From positions 1 through 34,943 of the forward strand of contig JAMDCE010000519.1 of the NCBI GenBank assembly GCA_023489135.1: a stretch of DNA of 34,943 nt, written 5' to 3'. The stretch comes from Chloroflexota bacterium (lineage in GTDB: Bacteria > Chloroflexota > Chloroflexia > JAMDCE01). Each line of letters begins with the position of its first letter. The first letter of the stretch is position 1. The translations under genes and the position numbers were made by a program. Shown in pieces: positions 1 through 6,481 of this stretch. The notes under the pieces were generated by a model, which had not been told where the DNA came from, did not search any database, and was given only the letters and a program-made list of their open reading frames with translations.

Positions 1-899
1 GCGGCGAGCGGAGAAAAGGGAGGGGAAACGTGCAGGAACAGGTAGACGATCGGAGCCACGGCGACCAAAGAGAGAGAAACGACCTTCAGCCGGCCCACCC
101 GATCGGATAGAAATCCGCCGACCAGGCCGCCCACTGCCAATCCGAACAGGATGATGAAAAGCACCTGCGAGGCGGTGCCCATCGTGTAACCCAGGCTGCC
201 GTACCAGAGCGGAAGGAAGTTGTTCAGGCCGCTCAGGGTCCAGGAGCGCAACATGATGATCAATACCAGGGAGGCAACGCCGACGATGGCGACCTGCGAC
301 CGCTTCCGGAGGGCGTTGGGATCGGAGACCACGGTCTTGCGATGACTCTCGACGGCGGCCATGGCCCGGTAGAGCCAGGCAGCCATGACCAATCCGGGAA
401 GGAGGAGCAGGGTCGTGCCTCGCAACCCGTATGTCAGGAACAGGGCGCCGCCGATCATCGGTCCCAGCGAGTATCCGGTGTTACCGCCCAGCATAAAGAC
501 GGATACGGCGCTGCCCCTGCGCTCCCCGCCGATCATAGAGGCGTTCATGGCCCCCTGGGGATGGAAGGCGGACGCCCCGAGGCCCGCCAGAAACATTATG
601 GCCAGCAGGGCGTAGTAATTGGGAGCGAATCCGACCAGGGCGATCAAACAGGAGGTCCAGACGATGCCCAGGGGCGCCAGAAGCCTTCCTCCGAACCTAT
701 CGGCCAGGTAGCCGAAGATCGGCTGCGCGAGGGAGGAAGTGGTGCTGAACATAGTGGCCACTAACCCCACCCGGGTGTAGTCGAGGTCGAATGAAACCAT
801 GAGCAGCGGGAACATCATCGGGGTCAGGTTGGCGAACACGTCGATGGCAAAGTGCCCGATGGCGACCGACCAAAGCAATCTGTTCTTGAGCAGGTTCAT
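1..899 (-). CDS. MFS transporter, Fsr (fosmidomycin-resistance)-like, C-terminus outside window
   Basis: Major facilitator superfamily efflux protein, partial: 299 codons are visible and the C-terminal part lies beyond base 1. The minus-strand translation begins MNLLKNRLLWSVAIGHF and contains strings of hydrophobic helices. It has the FGYLADRFGGR loop typical of the MFS A-motif and a second copy (LSDRVGR) in the second half. The HF-x-D segment near residue 12 and the GxxHPQGAMNAS segment around residue 105 resemble the Fsr subfamily. Its ATG overlaps the stop of the upstream M20 hydrolase gene (ATGA), so the two are probably translationally coupled. Exported substrate unknown; the pairing suggests a product or substrate of the hydrolase, which is an inference. 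Confidence 0.8.
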   Translation of the reverse strand, partial: MNLLKNRLLWSVAIGHFAIDVFANLTPMMFPLLMVSFDLDYTRVGLVATMFSTTSSLAQPIFGYLADRFGGRLLAPLGIVWTSCLIALVGFAPNYYALLAIMFLAGLGASAFHPQGAMNASMIGGERRGSAVSVFMLGGNTGYSLGPMIGGALFLTYGLRGTTLLLLPGLVMAAWLYRAMAAVESHRKTVVSDPNALRKRSQVAIVGVASLVLIIMLRSWTLSGLNNFLPLWYGSLGYTMGTASQVLFIILFGLAVGGLVGGFLSDRVGRLKVVSLSLVAVAPIVYLFLHVSPPFSPLA

Positions 900-2095
900 G
901 GGAGCGCTCCTAACCGCGTAATCAGGGCCATGTTTCCGGCCAGGGCCCGGACCATGTTTTCGATCCGGATGTGCTCCTGCACCGTATGCGCCAGGCGGTC
1001 GTCTCCCGGAGCGTAGCCCACGGTGGGAATGCCCGCCTCCATCAGGTGCCCGCCGTCGGTGGCGAAGTTCCAGACCCTGGTATCGAAGCCCGGGCCGAAC
1101 ACCGCGCGAAGGGCGTGGAGCGACTCGCGTACCAGGGGATGATCCTCGGACAGGACGTAGGGCGGGAAGTCGGACGAGATGCGCATCTTGAGCCCGGTAT
1201 AGCTGACCAGCTCCTCCACCGGGATTTCGATGGAGGCCTGGGTTCCAGGGATGAGACAACCGGGCAGCAGAGACTGAAGCTGGGCGGCAACCTCGCCACC
1301 GCTTTCGCCGGGAACGTTCCGCCAGTCGAGGTGCAGCTCGCACTCGCCGGGAATGACGTTAGTGCTCGACTGATCGCAGCGGTAAACGGTGGGAGCGACC
1401 GTGGAGGGACCGAAAACCGGGCTAGAGCGCATGGGCAGCTTCTCCAGGGCGGAAAGGAAGCGAGCGAGGACGTAATGGGGGTTCACGGCCAGCGAGGGCA
1501 CGCTGGCGTGGGCCGACTTCCCTTTCACATTCAGAACGGCCTCCACCCTACCGCGATGGCCGATGGCCAGCGCGTCGCGGGTCGATTCCCCCAGGATGGC
1601 GAAATCGGCCGCCAGGTCTTGCACCAGGGTTCGGGTGCCCAATCCCCCGACCTCTTCCATCACCACGCACGTTATGTAAACTTCCCCGGCGAAATCGATC
1701 TGAGAGCGCTTGAGCGCGCCGGCGGCATAGACCTGGGTGGCCAGGGGTCCTTTGCAGTCCATGGTCCCGCGTCCCCAGATGCAGCCGTCCCTGATGGTGG
1801 CCGCGAACGGGGGGGCCGGCCAGCGGGTGGGGTCGCCGGGATCGACGTGGTCCATGTGGGCGTTCAAGATGATCCTTTTGCCCGGCGATTTTCCGCGCAC
1901 CACGCCGACGACGTTGCCGGCCCGATCGATCCAAACGTCGTCGAAGCCCAGGGTTTTCATCTCCTGGGATATAACCCCCGCGATCTCGCCCTCCTGCCCC
2001 GGTGGGCTAGGCGTTCGAATCAGCTTCTGGCAGAAGGAGACGAGCTGACCGCGGTACGATTCGGCTGTGGACAGTAGAGCGTTTCTCGATAGCAC
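896..2095 (-). CDS. M20 family metallohydrolase (ArgE/DapE/YgeY-like)
   Basis: A 399-residue zinc-dependent amidohydrolase or peptidase of the M20 family, full length for the family. The metal and catalytic residues are visible: H80-x-D82 in NAHMDHVDPGD, D113 in GRGTMDCKG, the EE pair at 147-148 (general base and ligand), E170 and a late HT near residue 374. H196 in KGKSAHASVP marks the dimerisation lid domain. The DPGD-x-x-x-W context after HMD is typical of YgeY-type members. It starts with GTG at 2095; an upstream ATG is out of frame, and no strong ribosome binding site is visible. It is first in an operon with the Fsr-like exporter. Cytoplasmic; exact substrate not determinable. Confidence 0.88.
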   Translation of the reverse strand: MLSRNALLSTAESYRGQLVSFCQKLIRTPSPPGQEGEIAGVISQEMKTLGFDDVWIDRAGNVVGVVRGKSPGKRIILNAHMDHVDPGDPTRWPAPPFAATIRDGCIWGRGTMDCKGPLATQVYAAGALKRSQIDFAGEVYITCVVMEEVGGLGTRTLVQDLAADFAILGESTRDALAIGHRGRVEAVLNVKGKSAHASVPSLAVNPHYVLARFLSALEKLPMRSSPVFGPSTVAPTVYRCDQSSTNVIPGECELHLDWRNVPGESGGEVAAQLQSLLPGCLIPGTQASIEIPVEELVSYTGLKMRISSDFPPYVLSEDHPLVRESLHALRAVFGPGFDTRVWNFATDGGHLMEAGIPTVGYAPGDDRLAHTVQEHIRIENMVRALAGNMALITRLGALP

Positions 2096-2189
2096 CCGGG
2101 CACTTCATTGTATGAATTGAGCCAGGACATTATAGCACGTTAGCGCTTTTCGTAGGCTACCTTGCCCGAGAGCGCCTCGTCAGCCGGCC

Positions 2190-2642
2190 CTAACTCCGCG
2201 CCCTATTTATGGAAGGGTAATCCCCGATCCAACGTACCCAGGACGCGAGTGATGCGACGGCTTTGAGCAGGACGCGGTCGTCCGTCCACAAATCCACTTC
2301 TGCCATCTGAGCCAGCACGACATACAGGCTATCATAGGCATCTTTCAGACCATGAGTCCTGGCAAAGTTAAAGGCCCGCTGATACAGGCCGGGCGGTGTG
2401 ATGAGCTCGACGCCGATCGCCAGAAAACGGTCTAAGGCTTCCTCTGCCTCGTCCGCCGTGACGTCGCGGCGGCGGAGTCGCTGGTAGATGGCGTTGGTAA
2501 CCTCGGTGGCCAGGTGCGGAGGGGCGAGGATTGGGACACGGGCGTTATCGATCAGCAGCTGCCGCGCCCGGTCCGTGTGCTCTTCGTCGATTACCCACTT
2601 CACGGCGGTGCTGGCGTCGACCACGATAGAGGTGCTATTCAT
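2190..2642 (-). CDS. PIN-domain toxin of TA module 1 (VapC-like)
   Basis: A 150-residue PIN-domain ribonuclease. The acidic cluster that binds magnesium is visible: D9 in VVDAS, E47 in LATEVTNA, D101/D104 in LKDAYDSLY and D121/D122 in WTDDR. Such proteins cleave RNA, often tRNA or rRNA, when released from the antitoxin. It overlaps the end of the upstream HTH antitoxin by 8 bases, the usual antitoxin-then-toxin order. The YDSLY segment is the conserved fourth-helix motif of the VapC group. Target RNA is unknown. Confidence 0.85.
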   Translation of the reverse strand: MNSTSIVVDASTAVKWVIDEEHTDRARQLLIDNARVPILAPPHLATEVTNAIYQRLRRRDVTADEAEEALDRFLAIGVELITPPGLYQRAFNFARTHGLKDAYDSLYVVLAQMAEVDLWTDDRVLLKAVASLASWVRWIGDYPSINRARS

Positions 2643-3027
2643 GGCGCTTGGAGCGCAGCTCTCGCGCCTCGCGAATCAGCTTCCAGGATGGCTCAAGCGG
2701 CTCATCGCCCCTGCGCGCGCGCATGCGCCTGATGAGGGCCTCAGACCGCCTTATGGCCTCGAAGCGCTGTTCCACTTCTCCTTCGGTGAGCGGTCTGATA
2801 GTCGTCCGGATGAATTCGGCTTCAGTCGCGGTATTCACCTCAAGTTGATGCTCTCGGACAAGCACGCTCGCCAGGTCCTGGCATCGGATGCGGATTTGAC
2901 GTGGACCGAGCTGGTACGCAGGCAGGCGACCTTGCTTGACCCAGCGCTGGATAGTAACGACACTCACCTTCAACAACTTGGCTGCTTCAGCGATGGTGAG
3001 CAAGTCCGTTTCGCGATTCACCAGCAT
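2635..3027 (-). CDS. Excisionase-type HTH antitoxin of TA module 1
   Basis: A 130-residue protein with an N-terminal MerR/excisionase-type helix-turn-helix (LLTIAEAAKLLKVSVVTIQRWVKQGRLPAYQLG), near residues 9-42. This is the family annotated as DNA-binding domain, excisionase family, found as the antitoxin partner of PIN toxins. The start at 3027 is chosen because AGGAGTGAG sits just before this ATG; the open frame runs 17 codons further upstream without such a site. The C-terminal half is charged (repeated ERRE/RRS-like stretches) and probably wraps the toxin. It presumably represses its own promoter at 3083-3112. Confidence 0.82.
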   Translation of the reverse strand: MLVNRETDLLTIAEAAKLLKVSVVTIQRWVKQGRLPAYQLGPRQIRIRCQDLASVLVREHQLEVNTATEAEFIRTTIRPLTEGEVEQRFEAIRRSEALIRRMRARRGDEPLEPSWKLIREARELRSKRHE

Positions 3028-3082
3028 GGTGCTCACTCCTTTCAGGAATTGGTCACGCAAGGCAGTTGTTACTACCAATCAT

Positions 3083-3126
3083 AAGATATCATTAGGCTTC
3101 ATGGGCTGTCAAGACACGATATCGTG
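3083..3126 (-). promoter_or_regulatory. Promoter and palindrome of TA module 1
   Basis: Read on the minus strand, TTGACA (3107-3112), 18-bp spacer, TATCTT (3083-3088). A perfect 12-bp palindrome CACGATATCGTG (3115-3126) lies just upstream of the -35 box and could be the operator of the excisionase-type antitoxin. Seen in sequence; regulation is inferred. Confidence 0.55.
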
Positions 3127-3149
3127 AGGTCCGAACTCATTTCGACGTT

Positions 3150-3578
3150 CTACCTACCCTGGTGCTCCAAGACGGCGAGAAACATGGCCGGAGAGAGGAT
3201 TTGTATACTCTTGTACTCCTGTAAGGTCAAGAGGTGGGAGTCGCCGCTGATGATGTAAGTAGCTTCCCCGGCCAGCGCACGGTCCAGAAACTTGTCGTCC
3301 TCCGGGTCATCTTTCACGACCTGAACCGTTTCCCCCGATTCCACAAGGACCGCGAAGCTCCGCAAGCCATCTATGACCTCGACGATTTCCAGCACGCTCA
3401 TCCCGTGGCGGGCCTGAACACGCTTGTAGCTCAAGGCTTTCTGGTATTCCGAGAGAATCGGCTCCGTCACCACGAGCTCAAAGGCACCACATACCCATTG
3501 CTCGAAAACGAGCGCCGGCGTACCTCTCGGAGACAAGAAGCGGCTGACTACCACGTTGGTGTCCATGACCACCCTCAT
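3150..3578 (-). CDS. PIN-domain toxin of TA module 2 (COG1569 type)
   Basis: A 142-residue PIN nuclease of the putative toxin PIN family (COG1569/TIGR00305). It starts MRVVMDTNVVVSRFL with D6 as the first acidic ligand, then E44 (ILSEYQKAL), D94/D95 in DPEDDKFLDRAL and D113 in SGDSHLL, the complete acidic pocket. It follows a Phd/YefM-type antitoxin gene after a 13-base gap on the same strand, so the two form one operon. The toxin class differs from those of the flanking modules. Confidence 0.85.
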   Translation of the reverse strand: MRVVMDTNVVVSRFLSPRGTPALVFEQWVCGAFELVVTEPILSEYQKALSYKRVQARHGMSVLEIVEVIDGLRSFAVLVESGETVQVVKDDPEDDKFLDRALAGEATYIISGDSHLLTLQEYKSIQILSPAMFLAVLEHQGR

Positions 3579-3591
3579 GCAATCAACTCCG

Positions 3592-3852
3592 CTAGCGAAT
3601 CGCTTTCACCGCTTCCGTGGCCAGCTTTTCAGCCTCTTCTTCCGGTAGATTGGCCCTTTCCGAGATGGCCCTTAGTCTGTCAAAGAACTCGCGCCGCGAC
3701 CTCTTCCATTGCTCGTAGACCTCGATGGGCACCACGGCGGCGACCGGCTCGCCGTGGCGCTCCACAACATAGCTGTCGCCCCTGGCGATCACCTCTTGCA
3801 AGACCTTGCCAAACTGCCGCCTGGCGGAGAATGCTCCGATAGTCTTCTCCAT
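3592..3852 (-). CDS. Phd/YefM-family antitoxin of TA module 2
   Basis: An 86-residue antitoxin. Its N-terminal half has the Phd/YefM fold signature (FSARRQFGKVLQEV, then VVERHGEPVAAVVPIEVYE), which dimerises and binds the operator. The acidic C-terminal tail (ANLPEEEAEKLATEAVKAIR) is the usual toxin-binding segment. AAGGAG precedes the ATG at a rather long 12-base spacing. It is expressed from the promoter at 3892-3920, whose -10 box overlaps the palindrome ATTACGTAAT. Confidence 0.88.
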   Translation of the reverse strand: MEKTIGAFSARRQFGKVLQEVIARGDSYVVERHGEPVAAVVPIEVYEQWKRSRREFFDRLRAISERANLPEEEAEKLATEAVKAIR

Positions 3853-3885
3853 GACTGCAAAATGCTCCTTTGAAGGTCTGCGTAG

Positions 3886-3920
3886 ATTACGTAATTAGCG
3901 CTATCTAGTGGATTTGTCAA
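3886..3920 (-). promoter_or_regulatory. Promoter and operator of TA module 2
   Basis: On the minus strand, TTGACA (3915-3920), 17-bp spacer, TAATTA (3892-3897). A 10-bp palindrome ATTACGTAAT (3886-3895) overlaps the -10 box, a position suited to autorepression by the Phd-type antitoxin. The promoter elements are seen directly; the operator role is inferred. Confidence 0.6.
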
Positions 3921-4046
3921 TTTCCGGCCCCGGCATTCTTTCAGTTTCGCTATCCGCTCTTCTCTTTTGGGGCCGATGAGAGGATTTGAAGATGGAATGG
4001 GAGTTCAGAAAGCTCAGAATATGGGTATCAAGCTCAGGCGAGCGCC

Positions 4047-4454
4047 CTACGGTTCCACCCGTTTGATATCCGGCAGCTTATCGAAGTCGGTATCGTAGCT
4101 GTAAATCTCGACCATTTCCCGGGAGGCCATATAGGCGGCATTGAAGGCATCGGCAAACGAGATGTTGCGGTTGGCATAGAGATCGAAAACTTGTTCATAG
4201 AGGCCCTTGTTCGGAAGTTCAAGCCCGCGCAGAGAAAGGATGTCCAGGATGGCTTCTCTGATTTGCCCCCGCGGGAAACGATACTGCTTGTCCAGGGTAA
4301 ACACGGTCTCGAAGACGACCATCGATGAGGTGGCCACTTTTTCTTTCCCCTGCTCGACCCGTTGAAGGAGAGCAAACGCCGCCTTGGCCTTCTTTTCGTC
4401 ATCTTTGGTCAGGTAGCGAAGCAGAATGTTAGTGTCGAGGAAACGCACGCTCAT
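4047..4454 (-). CDS. PIN-domain toxin of TA module 3 (VapC-like)
   Basis: A 135-residue PIN nuclease beginning MSVRFLDTNILLRYL. Acidic ligands D7, E49 (VVFETVFTL), D102 (SFADAFNAAYMA) and D121/D123 (YDTDFDKL) are all present, and the length is normal. Its start lies 2 bases after the stop of the AbrB-type antitoxin gene, so the pair is co-transcribed. It is the third PIN toxin in a 2.3-kb stretch, and its sequence differs from the other two, so the modules do not look like recent duplicates. Confidence 0.87.
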   Translation of the reverse strand: MSVRFLDTNILLRYLTKDDEKKAKAAFALLQRVEQGKEKVATSSMVVFETVFTLDKQYRFPRGQIREAILDILSLRGLELPNKGLYEQVFDLYANRNISFADAFNAAYMASREMVEIYSYDTDFDKLPDIKRVEP

Positions 4455-4456
4455 AC

Positions 4457-4717
4457 TTACCTGCCTTCAGCATCGGCTTCTTCAGCCACACCTCTCTCAA
4501 ACTCCTCGCGCAGCTTGCGGAAATCTTCTGGCTTCTTCTTCGGGGTTACGGCCCCATACCAGCGAACAATCTTTGAAGGAGCGGGCCGTAGCTTGACCAC
4601 GTCACCCTCGATCTCAAACCGAACTTTATCGTGGGGCTTGAGCCCCAGGAGCGAGCGAATCTCCGCGGGAATAGTGACCTGCCCTTTTTGGGTAAGAGTT
4701 GTTTCAAGCTTGCGCAT
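4457..4717 (-). CDS. AbrB/SpoVT-type (MazE-like) antitoxin of TA module 3
   Basis: An 86-residue antitoxin with an N-terminal swapped-hairpin AbrB DNA-binding domain (TTLTQKGQVTIPAEIRSLLGL, then KVRFEIEGDVVKLRPA) and a basic-acidic C-terminal tail that should bind the PIN partner. The frame is open back to an ATG at 4753, but that ATG lies at the expected transcription start. The start at 4717 is preferred because AGAGGG precedes it at good spacing. Two GTATTAC boxes around the -10 element are candidate binding sites for this protein. Confidence 0.85.
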   Translation of the reverse strand: MRKLETTLTQKGQVTIPAEIRSLLGLKPHDKVRFEIEGDVVKLRPAPSKIVRWYGAVTPKKKPEDFRKLREEFERGVAEEADAEGR

Positions 4718-4754
4718 TTCAATACCCTCTTGTCGCAACATACCAGTGTGCATA

Positions 4755-4791
4755 GTATTACTATACTACCACGGTATTACATCATTGTCAA
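4755..4791 (-). promoter_or_regulatory. Promoter and paired operator boxes of TA module 3
   Basis: Minus-strand TTGACA (4786-4791), 17-bp spacer, TAGTAT (4763-4768). Two identical heptamers, GTATTAC on the plus strand at 4755-4761 and 4774-4780, flank the -10 box 19 bases apart (about two helical turns). The arrangement suits cooperative autorepression by the AbrB-type antitoxin. Confidence 0.65.
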
Positions 4792-4827
4792 GCTAGCCTC
4801 ATCGCGCATCAATTCGTCAAGAGACAT

Positions 4828-6351
4828 TGCTCTCCGTAAGAGTTCAGATTGTTGGCTCGGGGGTTGGAAGGGGCGTGGTTAGTACCTCGTGGCAGGCTTG
4901 GTAGAGGTCGCGCCCTTGCAGGAACCAGGTCCCGAACAGCGAGGCTGAAATGCTCTTGGTCTCGCTGCCTTTGTCCGATCGTGTGCCCCCGCTGATCTTG
5001 CGGCTAATTACCTGCCCGCGCAGACTTCGCTCCGCCGGATTGTTATCCGCTGGCACTCGCGGGTCTGCCACAAACATAAACATCTCCGGCAGAAACTTCT
5101 CCACGCGTTGGCATAAGGTGCTCATCGGCAGCCCTTTCCTCACGTGTGGTTCACACAGTTTCCACAGTTCCTGCTCGAATTGGAGTTGCTGCTTTCGCCG
5201 CTCAGCTTTCTGCTGCACAGCGGGCAAATCTGGGGCCGGACCAGCATATGCCTTGGCTCGATCATACACTTTGCGCATGCTATCCGCCCACCCCTCTACT
5301 GTCTCGTCCTTCGGATTGGCCTCCTTCAGATCGTGGATGTCCCGAAGAAAATGTACCCAACATCGCTGGTGGTCTCCTTGGTGCACGTTGTAGCTGGCAT
5401 AGAAATCGCTCACCAGCACTCCCTCGAATTCCTTCCCGAGCACCTCACTCACCACCGTTTTGCCTCGGCTTTTGCGGTACAGGAAATACCGCACTTGTGG
5501 CGTGCTGAAGCTCCACAGGTAGCCGTTCTGTCCATTTTCCCGCCAGCCCGTCTCGTCCCCGTGGACCACCGGACTCCCTCGTATTTGGTCCCTAAGGACT
5601 TCGCACTGCTTTTTGCCACGTTTGGCAAAACCTTGGGCCAGCGCTACCAGTTCCCCAACACCCAGGTGGAGCCCACAGTGCTGCTCCAAGTAGCGCTGGA
5701 TTAGCTCAAACGGCATCCGGCATCCCTCTCGCAGCATCACCACCTCGCTCTGCACCGAGATGCCCACCCGTTGCTGCCCTACCGCCACTTGCTCCATCTC
5801 CGCCTTCGGCGTGAAAGCCTTCCTGCACTGAGGGCATTTACGCTCCACCATTACGTGCTCGGCCACCTGTACTCTAATGCGCGGCAGGGTTATCACTGTT
5901 CGGCGTGATCGCTCTCGGCCTCCGCTCAGAGGCGTGCCACATTCCGGACATTCCGCATAGGCATGCTTGACCTGTTTAGTCACCTTATCCCGCTGTCGGG
6001 CAAATCCCTTCTCTCGCTTCTTACGTTCCTTCTTCTCCTTCTTGGATCGATTTTCCTTGGTCCAGGAAGGAGGTTTCTTCTTACCGTCTCCCCCACCCAA
6101 ACGCTCGTTCTCTCGGCGCAGACGTTCGTTCTCGGTCTCCAATTCCTCAACGTGGGCTTCGAGGACTTGAGTACGCTCCAACAGCAGTCGGACCGCTTCA
6201 CGAAGTTTGTCAGGGCTATCTTTCTCGAGGTCGACTTCCACCACCACATCCATGCCTCAAGTCTACAACCCGTGTCAATAGACCGCCTAACTGCCCGCTT
6301 CCCGCCTCGTAGTCAGACCCAAGACGAAAGTCTGAACTCTTACTGCTCTCC
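4828..6351 (-). mobile_element. Complete IS66-family insertion sequence (4836-6343) with 8-bp target duplication
   Basis: The element spans 4836-6343 (1508 bp). Its ends form imperfect inverted repeats: both begin GTAAGAGTTCAGA reading inward, with about 21 of the first 26 bases matching. GTAAG is the usual IS66-family terminus. It is flanked on both sides by the identical octamer TGCTCTCC (4828-4835 and 6344-6351), the 8-bp duplication expected for IS66. It carries only a tnpC-type transposase and no tnpA/tnpB, as in the small single-gene IS66 group (ISBst12-like). Intact ends, an exact duplication and an undamaged reading frame point to a recent insertion. It sits between the TA cluster and the promoter of the BTAD regulator. 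Confidence 0.93.
4844..6253 (-). CDS. IS66-family transposase (TnpC-type)
   Basis: A 469-residue DDE transposase. An N-terminal leucine-zipper-like coiled coil (about residues 20-55, ELETENERLRRENERL) is followed by a lysine-rich linker. Next come two zinc-ribbon knuckles, CPECG at 102-106 and CPQC at 140-143. The catalytic domain has D233 (VVHGDETGW), D283 (VLVSDFYASYN) and E408 (NNPAERSLRGQ), the full DDE triad with the IS66-specific D-N-NPAER context. The frame is uninterrupted, so the enzyme is probably active. Its ATG is preceded by TTGAGG. Confidence 0.95.
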   Translation of the reverse strand: MDVVVEVDLEKDSPDKLREAVRLLLERTQVLEAHVEELETENERLRRENERLGGGDGKKKPPSWTKENRSKKEKKERKKREKGFARQRDKVTKQVKHAYAECPECGTPLSGGRERSRRTVITLPRIRVQVAEHVMVERKCPQCRKAFTPKAEMEQVAVGQQRVGISVQSEVVMLREGCRMPFELIQRYLEQHCGLHLGVGELVALAQGFAKRGKKQCEVLRDQIRGSPVVHGDETGWRENGQNGYLWSFSTPQVRYFLYRKSRGKTVVSEVLGKEFEGVLVSDFYASYNVHQGDHQRCWVHFLRDIHDLKEANPKDETVEGWADSMRKVYDRAKAYAGPAPDLPAVQQKAERRKQQLQFEQELWKLCEPHVRKGLPMSTLCQRVEKFLPEMFMFVADPRVPADNNPAERSLRGQVISRKISGGTRSDKGSETKSISASLFGTWFLQGRDLYQACHEVLTTPLPTPEPTI

Positions 6352-6406
6352 AATATTCCAAGAACGCTACCAAGGGCACGGGCTTCCGGCCTCGATGTAA
6401 GCGCCG

Positions 6407-6435
6407 TTGACATAAGCACGAATTGCTGGTAGCAT
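6407..6435 (+). promoter_or_regulatory. Promoter of the BTAD regulator
   Basis: TTGACA (6407-6412), 17-bp spacer, TAGCAT (6430-6435), about 40 bases before the regulator ATG. It lies 56 bases downstream of the right target-duplication copy of the IS66 element, so the insertion left this core promoter intact but could have displaced upstream activator sites. Confidence 0.6.
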
Positions 6436-6481
6436 AGCGTCGGCCTGAAACGTGAGCACCCGCCAGTCATGCAGGAGGAGT

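Noticed and set aside
971..2077. 368-codon plus-strand open frame
   Set aside because: Antisense shadow of the M20 hydrolase, which has all catalytic motifs on the minus strand.
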